A stretch of 9,488 nucleotides of DNA, taken from assembly GCA_946611835.1 (NCBI GenBank), contig CAMOEE010000092.1:1-9488 (forward strand), written 5' to 3'. The notes beneath the pieces were generated by a model. The model did not search any database and was not told where the DNA came from. It saw nothing but the letters and a program-made list of their open reading frames with translations. This stretch comes from an uncultured Treponema sp. (GTDB lineage Bacteria; Spirochaetota; Spirochaetia; Treponematales; Treponemataceae). Below are positions 4,774 through 9,488 of this stretch, piece by piece; within the stretch, counting starts at the first letter, position 1, and the number at the start of each line of letters is the position of its first letter. The position numbers and the translations under genes are program-made.

Positions 4774-5634
4774 ATGGTCATTAACCACAACATGTCCGCA
4801 ATGTTCGCCAACCGCAATCTCGGCGTAACAAGTTCCGGTCTTACAAAAGACATGGAAAAACTCTCTTCAGGCGAAAGAATCAACCACGCAGGTGACGACG
4901 CTTCAGGATTGGCAGTATCTGAGAAGATGCGCAGCCAGATCCGAGGTCTCAATCAGGCTTCTCAGAACGCTCAGAATGGTATCAGCTTCATCCAGGTAAC
5001 AGAAGGTTACTTGCAGGAGACAACTGACATCATGCAGCGACTCCGCGAGCTTGCAGTACAGTCATCTAACGGTATCTATTCGGATGAAGACCGTATGCAG
5101 ATTCAGGTAGAAGTCTCACAGCTTGTTGCAGAAGTTGACCGAATCGCCTCACAGGCTCAGTTCAACGGCATGAACATGCTCACAGGACGCTTTGCACAGT
5201 CATCTGGTGAAAACTCAACAACCGGCTCAATGTGGTTCCATATTGGAGCTAACATGGACCAGCGAATGCAGGTTTACATCGGAACAATGACTTCTGCAGC
5301 TCTTGGCATCCGAGACGTCTCTACAGAAGAGGTTATGAGCATCGCTGCACCAGAAACAGCAAACCGCGCAATCGGCACACTCGATGAAGCTCTCAAGAGA
5401 ATCAACAAACAGCGTGCAGACCTCGGTGGCTACCAGAACCGCATGGAATATGCAGTAAAGGGCCTCGACATCGCAGCTGAGAATCTTCAGGCTTCAGAAT
5501 CACGCATCCGCGACACCGACATGGCAGAGCGAATGGTCGAATTCACAAAGAATCAGGTTCTTACACAGTCTGGAACTGCTATGCTTGCTCAGGCAAACAA
5601 TCAGTCTCAGAATGTCTTGTCTTTGCTTCGATAG
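4774..5634 (+). CDS. flaB: Periplasmic flagellar core flagellin, FlaB1-like
   Basis: Core filament subunit of spirochete periplasmic flagella, exported without signal peptide through the flagellar secretion system. The 286 residues match the usual FlaB length and lack the hypervariable D2/D3 domains of enteric flagellins. Conserved N-terminal D0/D1: start MVINHNMSAMFANRNLG, L30-SSGERIN, GDDASGLAVSEKMRSQIRGL (40-59), VEVSQLVAEVDRI (112-124). Variable middle about 135-195, including SMWFHIGANMDQR. C-terminal D1/D0: NKQRADLGGYQNR, ENLQASESRIRD, ending VLSLLR. The region around 112-130 is where T. denticola flagellins are reported to carry O-linked glycan. The start has GGAGG (4761-4765) 8 bases upstream. 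It is transcribed from the sigma-28 promoter and ends before a long stem-loop. The paralogue number (FlaB1) rests on remembered T. pallidum order and on the SMWFHIGANMDQ segment. Confidence 0.95.
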   Translation: MVINHNMSAMFANRNLGVTSSGLTKDMEKLSSGERINHAGDDASGLAVSEKMRSQIRGLNQASQNAQNGISFIQVTEGYLQETTDIMQRLRELAVQSSNGIYSDEDRMQIQVEVSQLVAEVDRIASQAQFNGMNMLTGRFAQSSGENSTTGSMWFHIGANMDQRMQVYIGTMTSAALGIRDVSTEEVMSIAAPETANRAIGTLDEALKRINKQRADLGGYQNRMEYAVKGLDIAAENLQASESRIRDTDMAERMVEFTKNQVLTQSGTAMLAQANNQSQNVLSLLR

Positions 5635-5646
5635 TGCATTATAATG

Positions 5647-5684
5647 ATCGTTGAAAGAGTCCTTTTTAAGGCTTTTTCAACGAT
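5647..5684 (+). terminator. Long stem-loop after the first flagellin (terminator or 3' stabiliser)
   Basis: ATCGTTGAAA (5647-5656) pairs perfectly with TTTCAACGAT (5675-5684). Inside, GAG-CCTT (5657-5664, one bulged T) pairs with AAGG-CTT, loop TTT, so almost the whole 38 bases fold. T-runs lie in the 3' arm (5673-5677) rather than after the outer stem. The inner CCTT-TTT-AAGG hairpin followed by CTTTTT could terminate by itself; otherwise the structure may protect the mRNA 3' end. Confidence 0.6.
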
Positions 5685-5749
5685 TAGCGCGATGTTTTTG
5701 CTTCTACCCTCTTTATTTTCATCAAACATCCCGTTACAATGAAGCAATC

Positions 5750-6008
5750 AGAAGCAGTTAAACCGTGATTTTTCTCTGCTTCTTTTAGCCATATCAGGCA
5801 TGAATTTAGACATGCCATAGTTCTTTGAAAATTGCTTTTCATGCTTTCTGTGACAGCGTAAGCTGATGTTGATTTTCCGTCGTAAGGCGGAGCTTTTCAA
5901 TATCGTCTCCCGCTGTACAAGGTCTAAATCGCTGTCGGGGGCGCAAAAACCGGCAGCCGCCTGCACAGATCGGGACATACAACACGATGTTGTATCTGTC
6001 TTTTTTTT
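5750..6008 (+). other. Stem-loop-rich 260-base interval between flagellin genes; candidate ncRNA or leader
   Basis: No convincing gene fills the 391-bp gap between the flagellins (5635-6026). It holds consecutive perfect or near-perfect hairpins: AGAAGCAG/CTGCTTCT (5750-5757/5776-5783), GGCATG/CATGCC (5797-5802/5811-5816), TGAAAA-TTGC-TTTTCA (5826-5841), TCCGTC-GTAA-GGCGGA (5876-5891) with a GNRA tetraloop, nested inside AAGCT/AGCTT (5860-5864/5891-5895), then a terminator-like hairpin with eight T. I could not find a sigma-28, sigma-54 or convincing sigma-70 promoter in it. It could be a structured leader of the second flagellin, a separate small RNA, or an intergenic repeat. I do not recognise a known RNA family. 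Confidence 0.35.
5974..6008 (+). terminator. Terminator-like hairpin immediately upstream of the second flagellin's RBS
   Basis: TACAACA (5978-5984) pairs with TGTTGTA (5988-5994) around a CGA loop. Below a two-base bulge (TC), GACA (5974-5977) pairs with TGTC (5997-6000). Eight T follow (6001-6008). The Shine-Dalgarno GGAGGG starts at 6014, so this hairpin must lie in the flagellin mRNA leader unless a promoter hides in the T-run. Confidence 0.65.
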
Positions 6009-6026
6009 ATCATGGAGGGCACAAAT

Positions 6027-6875
6027 ATGGTAATTAATCACAACATGAGTTCTTTGTATGCTAACCGCACATTGGGCGTTTCTAACGACCAGTTGATGGG
6101 TAACATCGAAAAACTCAGTTCAGGTCAGCGCATTAACAAAGCTGGCGACGATGCTTCAGGATTGGCAGTATCTGAGAAGATGCGCAGCCAGATCCGCGGA
6201 TTGAATCAGGCTAACCGAAACATCCAGAATGGTGTTTCATTCATTCAGTCTACAGAAGGATACTTGGCAGAGACCACAGACATCCTTCAGCGAATCCGAG
6301 AGCTCGCAGTTCAGTCAGCTAACGGTATCTATTCAGACGAAGACCGCATGCAGATTCAGGTAGAAGTTTCACAGCTTGTTGCCGAGGTTGATCGCGTTGC
6401 TTCACAGGCACAGTTCAACGGAATGAATATGCTTACTGGTGGTTTCGCTCAGAGTTCAGACCGTGTTATGCAGTTCCAGATCGGAGCAAATGTTGACCAG
6501 AACGAACGTGTATATATCGGCACAATGACTGCTCAGTCACTCGGGCTCATGGGAGCACAGGGCAACGAAGAAGGAATTGGTATCGGAACACCAGATACAG
6601 CCAACATGGCAATCGCTACTGTAGACGAGGCTCTCAAAACAGTCTCTAAACAGCGAGCTGATCTTGGCGCATACCAGAACCGCTTCGAAATGGCTGCAAG
6701 TGGCATCAATGTTGCTGCCGAGAACCTTCAGGCTGCTGAGTCACGCATCCGCGACACAGACATGGCTTCTGAAATGGTTGAGTACACAAAAAATCAGATT
6801 CTTACACAGTCTGGTACAGCTATGCTCGCACAGGCAAACAGCCAGTCACAGAATGTATTGGCTTTGCTCCGCTAG
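6027..6875 (+). CDS. flaB: Periplasmic flagellar core flagellin, FlaB3-like
   Basis: Second core filament subunit, 282 residues from the ATG at 6027. This start is preferred over the in-frame ATG at 6012 because the family begins M(V/I)INHNMS and GGAGGG (6014-6019) lies 7 bases before it; the earlier ATG overlaps that ribosome site. N- and C-terminal D0/D1 blocks closely match the first flagellin: GDDASGLAVSEKMRSQIRGL (40-59), VEVSQLVAEVDRV (112-124), ENLQAAESRIRDTDMA near the C-terminus, ending LALLR. The centre differs: the SMWFH block is replaced by MQFQIGANVDQN and a Gly-rich stretch (GNEEGIGIGTPD, about 179-190). Distinct paralogues typically occupy different parts of one treponeme filament. 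The FlaB3 assignment rests on position next to flaG and fliD and is tentative. No promoter of its own is visible. Confidence 0.95.
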   Translation: MVINHNMSSLYANRTLGVSNDQLMGNIEKLSSGQRINKAGDDASGLAVSEKMRSQIRGLNQANRNIQNGVSFIQSTEGYLAETTDILQRIRELAVQSANGIYSDEDRMQIQVEVSQLVAEVDRVASQAQFNGMNMLTGGFAQSSDRVMQFQIGANVDQNERVYIGTMTAQSLGLMGAQGNEEGIGIGTPDTANMAIATVDEALKTVSKQRADLGAYQNRFEMAASGINVAAENLQAAESRIRDTDMASEMVEYTKNQILTQSGTAMLAQANSQSQNVLALLR

Positions 6876-6913
6876 GATAGCAAAAACAAAAATCGCTTGA
6901 GTCTTACGGTCAA

Positions 6914-6938
6914 AAGAGACTTCTGGATGTTGTCTTTT
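6914..6938 (+). promoter_or_regulatory. Hairpin with GGATGT loop in the flaG leader (candidate CsrA site)
   Basis: AAGAGAC (6914-6920) pairs with GTCTTTT (6932-6938), 7 bp with one G-U, presenting TTCTGGATGTT as loop. GGATGT matches the 3' half of the CsrA consensus. A second GGA pair lies in the Shine-Dalgarno, CAGGAGGA (6990-6997). This repeats the hairpin-loop plus ribosome-site arrangement of the first flagellin leader. Binding is inferred. Confidence 0.4.
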
Positions 6939-6954
6939 CGCAAGGCACAAGCGT

Positions 6955-6989
6955 AAGAGGAAGAGGTGCGCCCCTTTTCCTCTTTATTT
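6955..6989 (+). terminator. Terminator-like hairpin between the second flagellin and flaG
   Basis: AAGAGGAAGAGG (6955-6966) pairs with CCTTTTCCTCTT (6973-6984), 12 bp with one G-U, loop TGCGCC, followed by TTTATTT (6983-6989). The flaG Shine-Dalgarno starts at 6991. Its left arm overlaps CGTAAGA (6952-6958), which can pair instead with TCTTACG at 6902-6908. It may end the flagellin transcript, partially attenuate flaG, or mark an RNA processing point. Confidence 0.6.
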
Positions 6990-7005
6990 CAGGAGGAAAC
7001 AGCCC

Positions 7006-7392
7006 ATGAATACAATCAATTCAGTCGGGCAGAATTTGGCAATGGATGGCCACTTCGCGTATAACTCCGGTGCAGCTCAAGCTGTAAAACAAACCGCAGA
7101 ACCTATAAAACCTGCGGAAGTTCCAATGGCAGATGCTGCCCAAGTGGTACAGAACATTACAAATAATCTTGCCCAGGTCAAGGAAGATGCTAAACAACTT
7201 CAGCGCTTGTCTGATGTCGTTATGGGGCGAAAAGTCCTGTTCAGCGTCAATCAAGAGCTAAATCAAGTTGTAGTTTCTATCGTTGACCCGTCAACAGATA
7301 AAGTCATCAAGGAGATTCCGTCCGCAGACTTGCAGAAACTAAAGGTAAGGATTCGAAAGACCATAGGTCTTTTGTTCGACGAAATGATCTAA
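7006..7392 (+). CDS. flaG: FlaG-family flagellar protein
   Basis: FlaG proteins are small accessory flagellar proteins that influence filament length or assembly in several bacteria; the exact role in spirochetes is not settled. The 128 residues match the family. Residues 1-70 are poorly conserved: an Ala/Pro/Glu-rich start, then a likely helix about 42-70. The FlaG domain covers about 74-128: G74-RKVLFSVNQELNQVVVSIVD, then I101-KEIPSADLQKLKVRIRK and the ending GLLFDEMI, where the (I)PP/PS...L...LLFDE pattern is typical. AGGAGG (6991-6996) lies 9 bases before the ATG. fliD starts 65 bp after it with no terminator between, so both are likely in one transcript. Confidence 0.88.
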   Translation: MNTINSVGQNLAMDGHFAYNSGAAQAVKQTAEPIKPAEVPMADAAQVVQNITNNLAQVKEDAKQLQRLSDVVMGRKVLFSVNQELNQVVVSIVDPSTDKVIKEIPSADLQKLKVRIRKTIGLLFDEMI

Positions 7393-7457
7393 TCATCCGT
7401 CAACCTTGCAATCTACTTGATTAATTTTGGTTTTCTGTAATCTGAGGGGATATTACT

Positions 7458-9488
7458 ATGGCTGAAATTTCAATACCTGGAGTCAGTGATAAATATAAGA
7501 CCAATGATTATATTGAAGCACTGATTAAAAAAGAGCGGATTCCTCTCACTCGTGAGCAGGAATCGCTTGACAGGTACAAAGAGCAGCAGAGCGCATGGCG
7601 CGGCGTAAACCAGAAGATGTCCGCTCTCCGCGACAGCACGAAAACACTCTACTCCTTCGAGAATCCTTTCAACAACAAACTTGCCAATTCTTCAGACGAA
7701 CGGGCAATAACTGCCGAAGCCGGGAGGGAAGCGGCTGTTGAATCAATAAAAGTTGATGTAATAAAAGAAGCAACCACAGATCGTTTTCTATCAGGCGAAA
7801 TCGAAAAATCTTCTCAAGTTCCAAAAGGAAAATACACCTTTCAGGTCGGTGAAAAAACAATCACTTTCAACTGGAAAGGCGGAAAAGTCACTGACTTCAT
7901 AAATTCTCTCAACAAACGGGGCGCAAACACAATCAAGGCCTCTCTTGTCGGTATCAGCAACGGAAAATCATCCCTTCTCATCGAGTCACTCAAAACAGGC
8001 GACGACAACAACCTTATTTTCAAGGATGACGCCCTCACTTACGGTCTTGACAATAAAATCATCGAAAAAGACAAAAAGGATGTCACGCAGTTCGGAACGA
8101 CACTTTCTGAATACGAAAGCCCTATTCCCGAAGAAAATCCGCCCTACACGGAGCAGGCTGGCATGCCTCCTGTCACAAAGACATTCATTTCTTTTGACGA
8201 AGAAGCAGAAAAAGTCATAGTCCCTCCCCGGAGCGGATTTACAATCAATATTCCCGAAGAATATCTCTCGATTCCAAGCGAAATCTTTGAATTCACCTAC
8301 TCGACTCAGGAAGTCGAGGACATGACCGAGGAGCTTAACATAAAGCGTACTACCCGCCCGGAGCTTCCGGATGCAGGAATCGCAACATTCGAGACAATCA
8401 CGGTTCAGAACGAACAGAGCGAGACGGATCTTCCGCCAGTTCCGCCTGAGCCTCTTGAGCCAATAGTCAATCATGCCGACTTTTATGTTCACAACAAAGA
8501 CGGCTCAGAAAAAAAACTTCCAACTGAAGCCGTAACAGGAAACGCTGAGACAGGCGAAAAGACCGTCAGGGTCTCACTCAAGGAATATCCTGACATGGAG
8601 TCAATAGTCCTCCGCAACAGGAACACAGGCACACAGGTCTCATTCTCCCCTCTCTCGACCTACGACGAAAAAAAGAACCTCGGCTACGCCCCCGTAAACC
8701 CGATTTCAGTATCAGGGGATGCAGTAATCAAATACGAGGGCATCACGATTACCAGGCCCAACAACAAAATCGACGATGTGATTCCTCATGTTACTCTGAA
8801 CGTTCACCAGCCGACGGAAAAAACAGCTACGATTGACATCACAACGGACAAGGAATCGGCCAAGAATTCCCTAATCGAATTCGTAGGACGCTACAACCAG
8901 GTTCTTGCCGAGATGACGATTTTGAGCGAGAACAAACCTGAAATCATCGCCGAGCTTGACTATCTCTCTGACAGCGAAAAGGAAGATGCGGAGAAAAAAC
9001 TGGGAATGTTCCAGAACGACTTTTCCCTCACAAACGGAAAGGCCACATTGAGGTCAATAGTCACGGCCAGCTACAAGTGGTCCGACACGGCCAGTCTCAC
9101 TATGCTCAACCAGATAGGAATCTCAAGCCGGGCATCCGGCTCTTCCGGTGGCTATGTGGCAAGCCAGATGCGGGGATACCTTGAAATCGACGAGAAAAAG
9201 CTTGACAGCGTGCTCGATGAAAACATGGACGAAATCAAGAATCTCTTCGGCTACGATTCTGACGGGGATCTTATAGTTGACTCAGGTATCGGATATGCGA
9301 TTGACAAGCAGCTCACCAGCTGGGTTCAGAGCGGCGGAATCATAGCCACAAAGAACAGGGGCATCGACACAAAAATAAAGGCCTCCGAGACAAACATAAG
9401 GCGGCTGGAGACACAGATAAGCGCAAAAGAAGCCCAGCTCAGGAGCAAATACGGTCAGATGGAGGGTACGCTGAACAATCTCAATGCC
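7458..9488 (+). CDS. fliD: Flagellar filament cap FliD (HAP2), 3' end cut by window
   Basis: FliD forms the cap at the filament tip and helps flagellin subunits fold into place, here in the periplasm. 677 residues are visible, open to the window edge; family length suggests only a few dozen are missing. The N-terminal domain (about 1-110) starts MAEISIPGVSDKY with the YIEALIKKE helix. The middle (about 110-420) holds the variable domains, including a Pro-rich linker near 324-333 (PPVPPEPLEP). The C-terminal FliD domain begins near 424 with KYEGITITRPNNKIDDVIPHVTL, continues through ATLRSIV and LNQIGISS, and GYLEIDEKKLDSVLDEN to a final coiled coil (about 633-677: TKIKASETNIRRLETQISAK and on). 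AGGGG (7445-7449) lies 8 bases before the ATG. The protein is acidic and lacks a signal peptide, as expected for type III export. Confidence 0.93.
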   Translation, partial: MAEISIPGVSDKYKTNDYIEALIKKERIPLTREQESLDRYKEQQSAWRGVNQKMSALRDSTKTLYSFENPFNNKLANSSDERAITAEAGREAAVESIKVDVIKEATTDRFLSGEIEKSSQVPKGKYTFQVGEKTITFNWKGGKVTDFINSLNKRGANTIKASLVGISNGKSSLLIESLKTGDDNNLIFKDDALTYGLDNKIIEKDKKDVTQFGTTLSEYESPIPEENPPYTEQAGMPPVTKTFISFDEEAEKVIVPPRSGFTINIPEEYLSIPSEIFEFTYSTQEVEDMTEELNIKRTTRPELPDAGIATFETITVQNEQSETDLPPVPPEPLEPIVNHADFYVHNKDGSEKKLPTEAVTGNAETGEKTVRVSLKEYPDMESIVLRNRNTGTQVSFSPLSTYDEKKNLGYAPVNPISVSGDAVIKYEGITITRPNNKIDDVIPHVTLNVHQPTEKTATIDITTDKESAKNSLIEFVGRYNQVLAEMTILSENKPEIIAELDYLSDSEKEDAEKKLGMFQNDFSLTNGKATLRSIVTASYKWSDTASLTMLNQIGISSRASGSSGGYVASQMRGYLEIDEKKLDSVLDENMDEIKNLFGYDSDGDLIVDSGIGYAIDKQLTSWVQSGGIIATKNRGIDTKIKASETNIRRLETQISAKEAQLRSKYGQMEGTLNNLNA

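Noticed and set aside
5859..5885. Sigma-28-like promoter for the second flagellin (TAAG ... CGTCGTAA)
   Set aside because: Only the last three bases of the -10 agree with GCCGATAA; the segment is better explained by the GNRA hairpin.
5951..5965. Sigma-54-like element CGGCAG...TGCA before the second flagellin
   Set aside because: The GG-to-GC distance is 9 rather than 10, and the flanking consensus bases do not match.
5748..6041. 97-residue reverse-strand open frame in the gap between flagellins
   Set aside because: It begins inside the second flagellin, lacks a ribosome site, crosses several hairpins and resembles no family I know; kept only as a note under the repeat/RNA finding.
7986..8492. 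168-residue reverse-strand open frame inside fliD
   Set aside because: Cys/Arg-rich shadow of the fliD coding strand; fliD is open through the whole region with recognisable domains.

Overview
The window reads as a spirochete chromosome, most probably a host-associated Treponema. Its right half carries two short periplasmic-type FlaB core flagellins, a FlaG-family protein and the filament cap FliD. From memory, this matches the T. pallidum order flaB1 - flaB3 - small protein - fliD. Species cannot be given from sequence alone.

Left part (1-2700). argF (ornithine carbamoyltransferase) has a sigma-70-like promoter almost touching its start codon. It is followed by a small secreted protein of unknown function and a strong terminator. 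Next comes a DHH-family phosphoesterase (NrnA type: nanoRNA/pAp/cyclic-dinucleotide turnover) with its own terminator.

Middle part (2700-4523). A striking array of about fifteen 10-bp units (type GATTTTGTGA) places a T-tract on every helical turn. The + strand has no C for 172 bases. The T-tract rhythm runs to the edge of a textbook sigma-54 promoter (TTGGCACG-CTTA-TTGCT, 2930-2946). This promoter should drive a 297-residue protein that looks like a divergent sigma-70-family factor: region-2-like N-terminus, long charged linker, C-terminal helix-turn-helix. rdgB (house-cleaning nucleotide pyrophosphatase) follows 25 bp later without a Shine-Dalgarno. The layout suggests a sigma-54 -> alternative-sigma cascade switched through intrinsically curved DNA. 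I regard this as the most interesting system in the window.

Right part (4524-9488). A sigma-28 (FliA) promoter (4586-4613) starts a leader of about 155 nt ahead of the first flagellin. The leader has several GGA motifs, two of them in predicted hairpin loops and two in the Shine-Dalgarno, which is the signature of CsrA control known for hag in Bacillus subtilis and flaB in Borrelia. A 391-bp gap before the second flagellin is full of stem-loops and ends in a terminator-like hairpin directly against the second flagellin's ribosome binding site. flaG and fliD follow. The flaG leader repeats the hairpin-loop GGA plus Shine-Dalgarno GGA arrangement, and a terminator-like hairpin again abuts the ribosome binding site. 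fliD runs off the right edge, probably lacking only its last few dozen residues.

How it works together. Sigma-28 and probable CsrA control set the timing and amount of filament subunits (FlaB), accessory protein (FlaG) and cap (FliD), all exported through the flagellar secretion system into the periplasm. All functional statements are by motif recognition; no database search was run.
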